The notes: generated by a model not told the origin, from the sequence alone. Counted from the stretch's first letter, positions 54,866 to 63,778 are shown. The stretch is DNA of 64,000 nt from Niastella yeongjuensis (GCF_900110245.1 NZ_FOCZ01000002.1:558001-622000), one strand, 5' to 3'. Translations and numbers: made by a program.

Positions 54866-55863
54866 GCAACGGGCAGTTTTATGGTAAAGTTTGTATCACC
54901 AGATTCTATGATCACCTGTTTATCTAACAGGTGTAAATATCGTTGTTTGATGTTCTCCAGGCCTACACCGGCAGAAGCTTCTTTTGTTCTTTTTAACTGG
55001 ATCCTGTTCTCGACAATGATAAACCGATTGTCTGAATAGATGCGTACCTTCAGTGGCTTTTCCAACGACACAATATTATGTTTGATACAATTTTCGATCA
55101 ACAGCTGTAAGGTAAAAGGTGGCATGCTCGATGCATACAGGGCCTTGTCGATGTTGATGGAAATATCGAGCCCGTCTTCGAAACGGGCCTTTTGCAAAAA
55201 AATATAGGCTTCCAGCGTATTCAATTCTTCCGAAACAGGGATCAGATCGCACTTACGGCTTTCGAGGGTAAAACGGTAAAAGTCACTCAGCTTTAAAATG
55301 AAATCAACCGAATGCCTGTCGTTACTCTCTACCATGTATTTCAGGGTGTTCAAACTATTGAACAGGAAATGCGGGTTCACCTGTTGTTTTAACAATTCAT
55401 ACTGGGCGGCGAGGTTGTCCATTTTTGTGCGCTCCAGTTCAATGCTTACTTTTTGGTGCAGGTAATTCTGGTACAGGAAGTGAATGAACATGTAAAAGGT
55501 AACATTCACCAGTACACCTCTTACTTCTATCATTAACATGTTAGGACCAAAATCGAGGTTCGCGATCAACTCCTGTTGCAACAGTGCCAGTAAGAACATA
55601 ACGCCTATACCCGTAACCAGGCTTATGATGAGGCGGGTTACCGAAAAGCCTTTGGCAATATCCCGGTGGGTATACTTTGGCAGCGTATAGATATTGTAAT
55701 ACCATACGAACAGGGCAAACAGCGCGGTAACGCTGCAATTGACCACTGTTTCATACAGGTTGAAAGGCCGTTCCGCAATTTTTGGAACAGCCATCAGCAG
55801 GCCAAGAACCAGTGAACTTAACCAGATGACTTTATTGGAGATGTTGAAGTTTTTTGTGCTCAT
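54862..55863 (-). CDS. LytS-type sensor histidine kinase
   Basis: 333 aa from the ATG at 55861-55863; a TTG four codons upstream is less likely. Four or so membrane helices (~15-140), then the His_kinase domain with phospho-His in QQVNPHFLFNSLNTLKYMVE, and an ATPase-like C-terminus (LQLLIENCIKHNIV, SAGVGLENIKQRY). Cognate to the LytTR gene. The signal is unknown; downstream of the pair there is only repeat F, so no target gene is suggested by position. Confidence 0.94.
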   Translation of the reverse strand: MSTKNFNISNKVIWLSSLVLGLLMAVPKIAERPFNLYETVVNCSVTALFALFVWYYNIYTLPKYTHRDIAKGFSVTRLIISLVTGIGVMFLLALLQQELIANLDFGPNMLMIEVRGVLVNVTFYMFIHFLYQNYLHQKVSIELERTKMDNLAAQYELLKQQVNPHFLFNSLNTLKYMVESNDRHSVDFILKLSDFYRFTLESRKCDLIPVSEELNTLEAYIFLQKARFEDGLDISINIDKALYASSMPPFTLQLLIENCIKHNIVSLEKPLKVRIYSDNRFIIVENRIQLKRTKEASAGVGLENIKQRYLHLLDKQVIIESGDTNFTIKLPVA

Positions 55864-56020
55864 TTGATGGTTCAAAAGTAAAATTAAATGGCTGAATATT
55901 GACGGCCTTAATTGCCCGGTTCAGGTGCCAATTCGCCTAACTGGGCCTTTTGTCGATTTTTATCTGGCGGGTTTGTCGTCAATTTGTGGAACAATTAAAA
56001 AACGCACTAAAACAAATTAT

Positions 56021-56809
56021 ATGAACTGGACAAAAATGAAGAAGATAGCAGGCTGTGTAGCCATCTCAGGAGTAGCGGTATGTTCCCTTTCATTAAATGA
56101 TGTGGCCTGTCAAACACCGGCTGCCGAGAAACAGGAGCGTCAACTGGCTACCGGTGACAACAAAGGGTTTGCATTGGTGGAACTGTATACTTCGGAAGGG
56201 TGTTCAAGCTGTCCGCCGGCTGATGAGTTAATGGAAAAACTACAGGTGGAAAATGCCGGCAAACCGGTGTATGTGGTTGCCTTTCATGTGGACTACTGGA
56301 ACCAGTTGGGTTGGAAAGATAAATTCAGTACAGCTGCCTTCACTTCCCGCCAACGTCAGTATTCCGACTGGATGAACCTGGAAACGATCTATACGCCGCA
56401 GGTAGTGGTAAATGGCGTGAGTGAGTATGTAGGTTCTAATGAGCGGTCGATTGTAAAAGCGATCGATGCTTCACTGAACAGGGGAACAGATAACGCCCTC
56501 ACCTTAAAGGGTAGGGTAGATAGTGATAAAGTACAGGTGGCGTATGAAGTAACCGGTTCAACAAAAGATAAAACGTTATACCTGGCGCTGGTACAGAAAA
56601 AGGCAAGTTCGAATGTAAAGGCTGGTGAAAATGAAGGCCGTCATTTATCGCATGTACAAATTGTTCGCGAGCTGATACCTGCAGATATTTCCGGCAAAAG
56701 CACTACCGTCAAATTGCCTGAAAATTTGCAACAGGAAGAGTGGGAATTGATCGGCTTTGTTCAAAATAAAGACAATGGCTATATAACAGCTGCTGCCAAA
56801 ATGAATTAA
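56021..56809 (+). CDS. DUF1223 secreted thioredoxin-like protein
   Basis: 262 aa from the ATG at 56021; an ATG five codons later (MKKIAGCVAISG) is also possible and gives a better signal peptide. Motif LYTSEGCSSCPPADELMEKL is diagnostic of DUF1223, a thioredoxin-like fold with C-x2-C. Also HVDYWNQLGWKD and the conserved QRQYSDWMNLETIYTPQVVV. Periplasmic, function unknown. Followed by the Ohr gene 37 bp downstream, so a redox or oxidative-stress link is plausible. Confidence 0.88.
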   Translation: MNWTKMKKIAGCVAISGVAVCSLSLNDVACQTPAAEKQERQLATGDNKGFALVELYTSEGCSSCPPADELMEKLQVENAGKPVYVVAFHVDYWNQLGWKDKFSTAAFTSRQRQYSDWMNLETIYTPQVVVNGVSEYVGSNERSIVKAIDASLNRGTDNALTLKGRVDSDKVQVAYEVTGSTKDKTLYLALVQKKASSNVKAGENEGRHLSHVQIVRELIPADISGKSTTVKLPENLQQEEWELIGFVQNKDNGYITAAAKMN

Positions 56810-56846
56810 TACTATCACATTACTAAACAATTAAAAACTTATAACA

Positions 56847-57284
56847 ATGGAAACGTTAACATTCACAGCAACGCAGGTGGAAAAAGTATTATATACCGGT
56901 AAAACGCATACAACAGGTGGCCGGGATGGCGCGGCGCAAAGTTCAGATGGCCGGTTAAATGTAAAACTCTCAACGCCGGGTACAAAAGAAGAAGGAACAA
57001 ATCCGGAACAATTGTTTGCTGCAGGATGGTCAGCTTGTTTCATTGGTGCTATGGGCATTGCCGCCAATAAATTGCGCATCAAATTACCTGCTGATACGGC
57101 CGTAGCTGCGGAAGTAGACCTGGGTACGGCCAGTGGAGGTTTTCTGTTACAGGCACGGTTAAATGTTAGTCTGCCCGGTTTGGAACCCGAAGCAGCGCAA
57201 CAATTGATAGAAACGGCACACGCAACCTGTCCGTACTCAAAAGCTACCCGTGGCAATATCAACGTAACGATCAATCTGGTTTAA
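56847..57284 (+). CDS. Organic hydroperoxide resistance protein (Ohr/OsmC family)
   Basis: 145 aa. VLYTGKTHTTGGRDGAAQSS, NPEQLFAAGWSACFIGAM, with the two reactive cysteines Cys64 (SACF) and Cys128 (TCPYS), both present. Ohr enzymes reduce organic peroxides using lipoyl proteins. Cytoplasmic. No OhrR-type regulator is adjacent. Terminator follows. Confidence 0.94.
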   Translation: METLTFTATQVEKVLYTGKTHTTGGRDGAAQSSDGRLNVKLSTPGTKEEGTNPEQLFAAGWSACFIGAMGIAANKLRIKLPADTAVAAEVDLGTASGGFLLQARLNVSLPGLEPEAAQQLIETAHATCPYSKATRGNINVTINLV

Positions 57285-57312
57285 GGAGATAGGGTTTCAT
57301 GGCTATACAACT

Positions 57313-57344
57313 GGGCTTTCCCGATACATCGGGAGGCCCTTTTT
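57313..57344 (+). terminator. Terminator after the Ohr gene
   Basis: GGGCTTTCCCGAT-AC-ATCGGGAGGCCC then a T run. The top of the stem is again CCCGAT/ATCGGG with a two-base loop. Confidence 0.88.
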
Positions 57345-57498
57345 GTTTGGGGAAGAAATTAAAAAATTATTAGAAATATAGGCCTACCGGTAAATAAGTA
57401 GGGAATTTATCCCGGTAATCAGGTAATCTTATTGAATTAATGTGATTGTGCTGGAAAAGAGGGAATTCATTATTTATTTTGCCCTCCATTTCAAGCCC

Positions 57499-59349
57499 AT
57501 GAAAAGATTATCCCAGTTTTTCGGAATGCTGTTGGTTACAGGCAGCGCTGTCTCTTCTTCGTATGGTCAAACTGCTGAAACAGCTATAACGCAATGGATG
57601 GAAGGCAACTTTAAGCAGGCGAAAAATACCGCTGCTGACGTAATTGCCGCCGATAAAAACAATGCGTTGGCTTACCTGGTACATGCAGGCGGACTTTTAT
57701 ACGAAAGCAATTCCGCAGCAGCACTGGCAGATATGGAGAAGGCCATAAAGCTTAGTCCGGGTAATGCGTTGTTTCAGGCAGAACTGGCCGAGTGTTACAA
57801 GGCACAGAGCAATATGCCGCAGGCAAAAAAGCAGGCTGAAAAAGCATTGGGTTTACTGCGCTCGCCCAAATCGGGGATGGAATACTTCATGCGTGCGTCG
57901 ATGGAGAGCATACAATCAAAAACCGATGATGCTGTGGCCGATTTTACCAAAGCCATTGAATTGAACCCACGTTATGTACGGGCATACGCGAAGCGTGCCA
58001 GTTTGTATATGGACAAAAACCAAAATGACCTGGCCATGTCCGACCTGGCAAAAGCCGTTGACATCAACTCGCAATATGGTTACCCGTATTATCTGCGTGG
58101 AATTATCTACCACAATCAGCAGCAGTACGATCAGGCCATTGCTGAATATACAAAGGATATTAAATACGATCCCCTGCCAGGAGATTCCTATTTTAACCGC
58201 GCAGTTATTTACAGGATCCAAAAGAAGTATGATCTGTCAATAGCCGATTACAACAAAGCAGCTGAATTAACACCCAAAGATGCGGATGTGTACGGCAACC
58301 GGGGTAATGTTTACTATGATCAACAGAAATACGATCAGGCCATGGTCGACTACAACAAGGCCATTGAGCTGCTTCCCACAAAAGCCAACTATTACGTATT
58401 GAGGGGAAATGTATATCGGATAAAACAGCAAACGGACCTGGCATTCAAAGACCATAACAAAGCTATTGAGCTGAACCCTAAATACAGCTTTGCTTACCAG
58501 GCGCGCGGAGAGGATTATTACAGCACTAAAGAAGATGATAAAGCTTTGGTGGATTTTAAAAAAGTGGTTGAGCTGGACCCCCGCAATTCTTACGGTTTTA
58601 TGTATATGGGTTTTATCCATCATAACAAGCAACAGTTTAATGATGCAATTACCTGTTATACAAAAGCCATCGAGTTCAATCCCAATAATATGGATGCTTA
58701 TAATAACCGGGCAGCCTGTTATGATGCGCTTGGTAAAACAAAAGAGGCAAACGTCGACCGGAAAAAGTACAGCGACCTGGGAGGTACGATTACTGCAAGT
58801 GGTACATCGGGTAAAAAGATCCTGTATCCCGGCAGTACGTTTGATCCCGCAGCTGCGAAGGCTGCATTGAGCCGGGGACTGGCTACGATTAAAGGCCGTG
58901 CCTGTTCAAAATATGATGGCTTGCGATTTGATGCAGCCGGTGCCAAGGTGATCCTGATGCCGGTTACGCCTTACCTGCAGGAGTGGTACGATTTACGGGA
59001 GAAGAAAGAAGGTAAAACAACCTGGGTGTATATGTCGGACGAAGCTTATAAATACCGGATAGAAGCGGTAGCAGATGCGGAAGGCCGGTTTGTGTTTGAA
59101 GGATTGAAACCAGGAAAGTATTTCGTTCAGATAATCCATAACTTCAATCAGTTAAAAACGGCCAAAGTATATGATGGTTCCAACAGCTATCAAAATGGTC
59201 CGGTAATGCAAACAACCAATTATTATCACACGGAAAATTATACTGTAGAGAGAAGCGCCCGCTTCGAAAAGTTTGTGGAGATAGATGAGGAGAGCGAAAC
59301 CAAAAAGATCACGCTGACGAGTGGATTGATAAAGAGTTGTGCGTTGTAG
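57499..59349 (+). CDS. Exported TPR protein with C-terminal carboxypeptidase-regulatory-like domain
   Basis: 616 aa from the ATG at 57499 (MKRLSQFFGMLLVTGSAVSS), signal peptide ending YGQ. About ten TPR units of 34 residues follow (e.g. YVRAYAKRASLYMDKNQNDL, DVYGNRGNVYYDQQKYDQAM, AYNNRAACYDALGKTKEANV). After a short linker (~residue 430) a beta domain occupies ~455-590 with the cargo-like AVADAEGRFVFEGLKPGKYF motif of CarboxypepD_reg/SdrD-B folds. Scaffold protein in the periplasm or on the cell surface; function unknown. Confidence 0.85.
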   Translation: MKRLSQFFGMLLVTGSAVSSSYGQTAETAITQWMEGNFKQAKNTAADVIAADKNNALAYLVHAGGLLYESNSAAALADMEKAIKLSPGNALFQAELAECYKAQSNMPQAKKQAEKALGLLRSPKSGMEYFMRASMESIQSKTDDAVADFTKAIELNPRYVRAYAKRASLYMDKNQNDLAMSDLAKAVDINSQYGYPYYLRGIIYHNQQQYDQAIAEYTKDIKYDPLPGDSYFNRAVIYRIQKKYDLSIADYNKAAELTPKDADVYGNRGNVYYDQQKYDQAMVDYNKAIELLPTKANYYVLRGNVYRIKQQTDLAFKDHNKAIELNPKYSFAYQARGEDYYSTKEDDKALVDFKKVVELDPRNSYGFMYMGFIHHNKQQFNDAITCYTKAIEFNPNNMDAYNNRAACYDALGKTKEANVDRKKYSDLGGTITASGTSGKKILYPGSTFDPAAAKAALSRGLATIKGRACSKYDGLRFDAAGAKVILMPVTPYLQEWYDLREKKEGKTTWVYMSDEAYKYRIEAVADAEGRFVFEGLKPGKYFVQIIHNFNQLKTAKVYDGSNSYQNGPVMQTTNYYHTENYTVERSARFEKFVEIDEESETKKITLTSGLIKSCAL

Positions 59350-59390
59350 GTCAGTAAGTTATAGGTCCGGTTGAAATGGAGGAAATTTGT

Positions 59391-59398
59391 TATTTTTG
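59391..59398 (+). promoter_or_regulatory. Promoter of the zeta-like operon
   Basis: TATTTTTG matches TAnnTTTG exactly and ends three bases before the ATG at 59402; TTGAAA at 59371 is a possible -33. The mRNA would be leaderless or nearly so. Confidence 0.5.
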
Positions 59399-59401
59399 AT
59401 T

Positions 59402-59647
59402 ATGGATTCAAAAGGGCAGAAATACTGGTTTGAATTAACGGCTGAAGAAAAAGAAAGCAGGTTAAAAGAAGCTTTGGAAGAAGAAATGGAAAAAGCTAAA
59501 GCAATGAATCTGCCTGTCGTTTATCGAAACGAATTATGCATAAAGCCCAATATGTTCATACATAAGTATCCCAATGGCCACACTGTTCTCATAGAACAGG
59601 ATTCCTCCAACTCAGCAGTAAAAATAATTAAGGTCATACAACAATGA
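59402..59647 (+). CDS. Small protein, possible antitoxin of the zeta-like kinase
   Basis: 81 aa from the ATG at 59402 (MDSKGQKYWFELTAEEKESR). N-terminal half is a highly charged helix (LKEALEEEMEKAKAMNLPVV), C-terminal half a beta hairpin (KPNMFIHKYPNGHTVLIEQD). No relation to the three-helix epsilon antitoxin is visible. It overlaps the kinase start by four bases (ATGA). Arrangement (small first gene, coupled P-loop kinase second) is that of a toxin-antitoxin pair; function is inferred from position. Confidence 0.6.
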   Translation: MDSKGQKYWFELTAEEKESRLKEALEEEMEKAKAMNLPVVYRNELCIKPNMFIHKYPNGHTVLIEQDSSNSAVKIIKVIQQ

Positions 59648-60258
59648 GTAAGCCTGTTCTATTTATAGTAGCAGGACCTAACGGCTCAGGGAAAAGTCTT
59701 TTCTCGAAAAAGTTAACGACAACAGATCTCGAAGTTTTTGATGGGGATAAACACATGACAGCTTTAATAAAAAAGTATCCGGAAACGGGTAGTGAAGCGC
59801 TGTGGTCGTTTATTAATGAGAATATTTTTGAAAAGCAAAAACGGGAAGTATTAGCTGCCCGTGTAAATTATGCTTTCGAAACCAACTTTAGTTCGCCGGA
59901 CCCAATGAAGACTGCCAGGGAGTTTAAAAATGCCGGATACGATATTTACCTGATATTTATGGGACTAAATTCATTAGAAGAGTCTATACAAAGGGTGGAT
60001 TATCGAGTATCAGGAGGTGGACATAAAGTATCCGAAGACTCAATTCGATACAATTATGAATTTGGCTTTAAAAATTTGTATAAGCATGTAGCCGAGTTTG
60101 ATTTAGTTACTCTTTTTGATAATAGGATTTCTTCAATTGAAGAAATCGTTATTCCTTGCGAAATTTTGCGGCTTGAAAAAGGAAAAGTGTATTTACAGAT
60201 GAAGGATTGCCCTGCCTGGGCTGAGCCGGTTATAGCCAGGCTACGTGATTCATTATAG
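59644..60258 (+). CDS. Zeta-toxin-family P-loop kinase
   Basis: 204 aa. Walker A AGPNGSGKSLFSKKL, FDGDKHMTAL, ETNFSSPD, and the family's GGHKVSEDSIRYNYEFGFKN with the lid arginines nearby (RVDYRVSGGG). Length equals that of chromosomal zeta homologues (~190-210) that carry the kinase fold. Plasmid zeta toxins phosphorylate UDP-N-acetylglucosamine; whether this one does is not known. Coupled to the 81-aa gene before it. The two genes are AT-richer than the neighbours. Confidence 0.85.
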   Translation: MSKPVLFIVAGPNGSGKSLFSKKLTTTDLEVFDGDKHMTALIKKYPETGSEALWSFINENIFEKQKREVLAARVNYAFETNFSSPDPMKTAREFKNAGYDIYLIFMGLNSLEESIQRVDYRVSGGGHKVSEDSIRYNYEFGFKNLYKHVAEFDLVTLFDNRISSIEEIVIPCEILRLEKGKVYLQMKDCPAWAEPVIARLRDSL

Positions 60259-60268
60259 GAATAGGTCA

Positions 60269-60751
60269 CTACGGTTTTTCTCTGCCGATAAAATTGCCGG
60301 TCCCGGTTAAAAAGTCAATAGCCCTTTTGACATTCTTCTCTACACTTTCAGCTGTTTTTAAATTAGCGATATACCTTACAATTTCCTTTTTTCTGGAAGG
60401 AGGGAGGCTTTCAAACACTTTTTTAGCAGCGGTATTTTCTTTTAAAGCCTTCACCAGTTTGGGGTGAGGCTTGATGGTTCTGTTCGCGGGATCGAATTCA
60501 ACACAAAGGTCAATTTTTTCTCCAATTCTTTCTGGCGATTTGTTAAGCATGGTTGTGTTGATGTATAACCGCCAGGCGCCTTTGTACTTTACCAGCGTTT
60601 GTTTATAGGCTTTATTGTTGACCGTTCCTTTAATGGGAATGTAGCCGGATTCTTTCCCTGCCTGTATGAAGATCTGTTTTAATATTCTTTCAGGCACAAA
60701 TACAAAGGGGTTAATTCCAATGAGTTCTATGGCCGCCCTGAATTTATGCAT
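60269..60751 (-). CDS. YdeI/OmdA-associated plus DUF1905 domain protein
   Basis: 160 aa. N-terminal DUF1905-type domain (MHKFRAAIELIGINPFVFVP, SGYIPIKGTVNNKAYKQTLV) and a C-terminal YdeI-like helical domain (LPPSRKKEIVRYIANLKTAE). The family is linked in E. coli to resistance against certain peptides. Function here unknown. Convergent with the zeta-like gene. Confidence 0.82.
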   Translation of the reverse strand: MHKFRAAIELIGINPFVFVPERILKQIFIQAGKESGYIPIKGTVNNKAYKQTLVKYKGAWRLYINTTMLNKSPERIGEKIDLCVEFDPANRTIKPHPKLVKALKENTAAKKVFESLPPSRKKEIVRYIANLKTAESVEKNVKRAIDFLTGTGNFIGREKP

Positions 60752-60839
60752 AGGTAAGTGGTGTTATACTGCTAAAATAGCGTATAATAGCGACTCGCTA
60801 TGGACAAACAAATTCTCTAAAAAAAAAGGTCCGCACGTT

Positions 60840-61808
60840 TTAATAAGCTTTTTGAACAGTTTTGAGGAGTGTACCCGGGTAGCCAGGATTTACAGCGCTA
60901 ATATTATCTAAACGGGTAAGCTGGTCGTGGTTTAAGTGGATGTTTATCGCTTTAAGTCCATCTGCTATATGAGCAAGCGTTCGAGCTCCCATTATTGGAA
61001 ATGCGTTTTGTCTCAGTGCCCAGGCTAGTGCAATCTGACCGGGAGTAGCATTCACTTCTGCTGCAAGTTCCTCCAGTAAATCAATGATTGTTTTAGTGGT
61101 TAAGTCTTCTTCATAGTTATCTGAAGTGGAGCGGGCCAGTCGTCCGGTAGCTCCATTACGATATTTTCCAGTCAATAGCCCTCCTGCTAAAGGTGAATAT
61201 AACATAGTGCCCAGGCCGAAGTGTCTGGCCATTCCTAATAGCTCTCGATCGGCCGTTCGTTGTACCAGGTTATATTCAATCTGTAGTGCGGTAAGTGGTA
61301 TAGTTGTTGCGATAGCCGCTGCTTTCCAGGCTGGAAAATTGGCCAGTCCGGTATACAGCACTTTGCCGGCTTTTACAAGGTCTTCCAGGCCCCTGGCTAT
61401 TTCTTCTATCGGGGTTCTGCCATCATCGTAGTGCGGCATGTAAATGTCTATATAGTCTGTTTTCAGTCGTTTTAAACTGGCTTCAATAGCTCCGCGCATA
61501 GCTTTGCAATGATTGCCTTCATTGGCCGGAAGTGGATTTATTTCACTGCTGCGGGTATACTTCGTGCAGATAATATAGTTGTGGCGGTTAGATGCTGTAA
61601 ATCTGCCCACAATTTCCTCTGCTTCTCCAAGCTGGTATTGATCGGCTATATCAAAAAAGTTACCGCCTGCATCAGCATAGGCTGCCAATATCTTTGGGAT
61701 ATCCTCCGCAGAGGCACCATACCCTCTTCGGGTGCCTAAGCTGGCCGCGCCTAATATCAATTCGCTTGCAGGCAAACCGGTGTTTGCTCCAAAAAGTTTG
61801 TATTTCAT
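60840..61808 (-). CDS. Aldo/keto reductase
   Basis: 322 aa. (beta/alpha)8 fold: GGNFFDIADQYQLGEAEEIV (Asp and Tyr of the tetrad), IICTKYTRSS (Lys), IDIYMPHYDDG (His), TGLANFPAWKAAAIA, PLAGGLLTGKYRNG and the cofactor-binding C-terminus. NAD(P)H-dependent; substrate unknown. Divergent from an HxlR regulator. Confidence 0.92.
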   Translation of the reverse strand: MKYKLFGANTGLPASELILGAASLGTRRGYGASAEDIPKILAAYADAGGNFFDIADQYQLGEAEEIVGRFTASNRHNYIICTKYTRSSEINPLPANEGNHCKAMRGAIEASLKRLKTDYIDIYMPHYDDGRTPIEEIARGLEDLVKAGKVLYTGLANFPAWKAAAIATTIPLTALQIEYNLVQRTADRELLGMARHFGLGTMLYSPLAGGLLTGKYRNGATGRLARSTSDNYEEDLTTKTIIDLLEELAAEVNATPGQIALAWALRQNAFPIMGARTLAHIADGLKAINIHLNHDQLTRLDNISAVNPGYPGTLLKTVQKAY

Positions 61809-61844
61809 TGAACAAAGTTCTGGGGGTAATATTAATAAGTCAAG

Positions 61845-61864
61845 TACGGCTGAATTAAGCCGTA
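61845..61864. promoter_or_regulatory. Possible HxlR operator (AKR/HxlR spacer)
   Basis: TACGGCT-GAATTA-AGCCGTA, 7-bp arms with a 6-base spacer, in the 91-bp divergent spacer. It is unlike the SDR/HxlR operator sequence. Confidence 0.6.
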
Positions 61865-61899
61865 TCTATTCCCTCACAGAAAATGCTGAAATTTGCTGT

Positions 61900-62259
61900 A
61901 TGTACAAAAAGAAATTACCTGTAGAATTGGAGTGTGGGCTTCATGTGTTCCTGGAGGTGCTGAATGGTAAATGGAAACTAAACCTTATCTGGTGTATTTA
62001 TTCAGGAATTAAAAGGCCTGGAGAGTTGCAAAGACGTATACCAAAAGCCTCGCGCCGGCTGCTGGATACGCAACTGAAGCAGTTAACGGATTTGGGTATC
62101 ATTGCCAAAACCATCTATGATCAGCGTCCGGCCAGGGTGGAATATGAACTTACTCAGTTAGGTAAAACATTGCTGCCAGTAATAGAAGTAACAGCACAGT
62201 GGGGTGAGGAACATCGTGCAGCGTTGGAACCATTGCTTCAGGCAAGGGTAATCGGATAG
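61900..62259 (+). CDS. HxlR-family transcriptional regulator
   Basis: 119 aa from the ATG at 61900 (MYKKKLPVELECGLHVFLEV); an open frame reaches 61732 but overlaps the divergent AKR gene. Winged helix: LNGKWKLNLIWCIYSGIKRP, GELQRRIPKASRRLLDTQLK, QLTDLGIIAKTIYDQRP, ARVEYELTQLGKTLLPV. Cys12 (ECGLHVF) is at the position often used for redox sensing in this family. Probable regulator of the AKR. Confidence 0.93.
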   Translation: MYKKKLPVELECGLHVFLEVLNGKWKLNLIWCIYSGIKRPGELQRRIPKASRRLLDTQLKQLTDLGIIAKTIYDQRPARVEYELTQLGKTLLPVIEVTAQWGEEHRAALEPLLQARVIG

Positions 62260-62463
62260 GAGGAAATGTGTGTATATAGAGTTATTCTGCCAGCCGGCGC
62301 GCTATAAGCTAAAGATCTGCCTGAAGAGGATGACATGGCAGGCAAGTAGATTAAGACGCAATTGCCCCTTCAAAATGTCGCTTTATCCCCTTCTGATTCC
62401 AAGGAGAGCTGTTTACATTTGTAGTAACACCCCAACGAATTATATTTATTATAAACTATTCTT

Positions 62464-62931
62464 ATGGACATCCTTGCCATACACAGCGCTACAAAAAAGA
62501 TTGAGGCAGATGATTTTAATCTGGAAAATTCACGATTCATTAATGGTTGTATGAGTAACAGTCATCTGGAAAATATGATGATGGCGGGTACCACCATCAT
62601 CAATGTTAACGCTAGCAATATGAAAATTGCCAATGCCAACCTCAGTGACCTGGAAATAGAAGGCGCTCAATTGGGCGGAGCCTATATCCACAATATCGGG
62701 ATGCCGCCCAAAGATCATCCTATGCACGTGCCAGGTAGTACCATGCGTCCTGTGCGTTTTGAGGATTGTGAACTGCATGGCAGCCAGTTTAACCACTGCA
62801 ATTTGAGCAATGCGCGTATAAAGAATTGCGATCTTAGCAATGTTGAGCTGACAAGCTGTAATATCAAAGGAATGACTATTAATGGATTTGCAGTTGAGGA
62901 TCTGCTTAACGCAATTGACAATCGGAAATAA
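62464..62931 (+). CDS. Pentapeptide-repeat protein
   Basis: 155 aa. Two blocks of A(D/N)LxX-like pentapeptides (IANANLSDLEIEGAQLGG; FEDCELHGSQFNHCNLSNAR; IKNCDLSNVELTSCNIKG) with a central linker (PPKDHPMHVPGS). Forms a right-handed beta-helix; functions range from gyrase protection to unknown. No signal peptide. Isolated gene; the 200 bp before it hold no recognisable element. Confidence 0.88.
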   Translation: MDILAIHSATKKIEADDFNLENSRFINGCMSNSHLENMMMAGTTIINVNASNMKIANANLSDLEIEGAQLGGAYIHNIGMPPKDHPMHVPGSTMRPVRFEDCELHGSQFNHCNLSNARIKNCDLSNVELTSCNIKGMTINGFAVEDLLNAIDNRK

Positions 62932-63070
62932 GCTTTTGTACGATACATGGAAGGATAAAAACCGGCTGAGCTAAGGTTCACACAACCCCGTAGTGGTTAT
63001 ATACCGGCTTATGGACTGCTGTTGGTTGGATTACGCGTTTGTCAAAATCGCTGCCACAATGAACTTGCTG

Positions 63071-63604
63071 TTACGGTATAAATTCATACAAAATATCGTA
63101 CCTCAATTTACCCAACGTGTCGACTTGTAATTCTGAAAGAGATATTTTCTTTTTGTCTTTAAATATTATCTCTTCGTCAAATATGCTGTTGTCGTACCAA
63201 TGTATATAAAGTCCGACCATTCCGATCATGTATTCGTTTATGGCTTCATGTAAAAAAACCATCCATTGAATGCGTTCTTTTTCACGGTCCTGAGCTTGAA
63301 AGTCAGTCTTTGTTTTGTCTGCAATCCAGTTCTTTATTTTTGTTTCACTCCATCCTTTACGCCTTAGCCGTTCAATATCTTTGGGCTGAATACCCTTACC
63401 TGCCGGATGGCTTTCAATACCGATGATAGAACCACAGTCACACTGTTTGGTTGTTGTGTTTACCAACTGTACGTTCTTTTTGAGTTGTTGGAAAATGAAC
63501 TGATTTTGAAAAGGATTGTAGCCAAGTCCGTGTTTGGCAAATAAGGGTTTTATCATTTCAGTTTTAAGGTCTGCTGATAAAACAACATTAATATATTGGC
63601 ACAT
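63071..63604 (-). CDS. Hypothetical protein, unknown
   Basis: 177 aa, no signal peptide. Basic N-terminal half with two Cys close together (KQCDCGSII at about residue 54-62) and GYNPFQNQFIFQQLKKN; middle helix ERLRRKGWSETKIKNWIADK; C-terminal half with HEAINEYMIGMVGLYIHWYD and an acidic/Tyr-rich tail. No family recognised. AT-rich relative to the core genes; lies beside decayed tRNA copies, so it may be acquired (inference). Confidence 0.55.
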   Translation of the reverse strand: MCQYINVVLSADLKTEMIKPLFAKHGLGYNPFQNQFIFQQLKKNVQLVNTTTKQCDCGSIIGIESHPAGKGIQPKDIERLRRKGWSETKIKNWIADKTKTDFQAQDREKERIQWMVFLHEAINEYMIGMVGLYIHWYDNSIFDEEIIFKDKKKISLSELQVDTLGKLRYDILYEFIP

Positions 63605-63744
63605 ATTGCTAAATAATAAATAATTGCAATTTAAGAATTGTGTTTTCAGTACCAGGTTTGCATTTGATTAATTCGTCATTTCATAGTCTGGGGGGACAAT
63701 TTAAATCTACGATTATACTTCCATTCAAAGTTCCGAAGACAAAA

Positions 63745-63770
63745 AAAGGCCCGCATTGTTGCAAACCTTT
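63745..63770 (-). terminator. Terminator-like hairpin after the tRNA 3' fragment
   Basis: Minus strand: AAAGGTTTGC...GCGGGCCTTT (G-U pairs) then T tract. Copy of the hairpin at 63840-63864. Confidence 0.55.
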
Positions 63771-63778
63771 GAAATACG

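Noticed and set aside
57916-58632. Antisense frames over the TPR repeats
   Set aside because: They arise from the repeat composition of the TPR gene.
62270-62554. 94-codon plus-strand frame before and into the pentapeptide gene
   Set aside because: Out of frame with the real gene, no domain, atypical composition.
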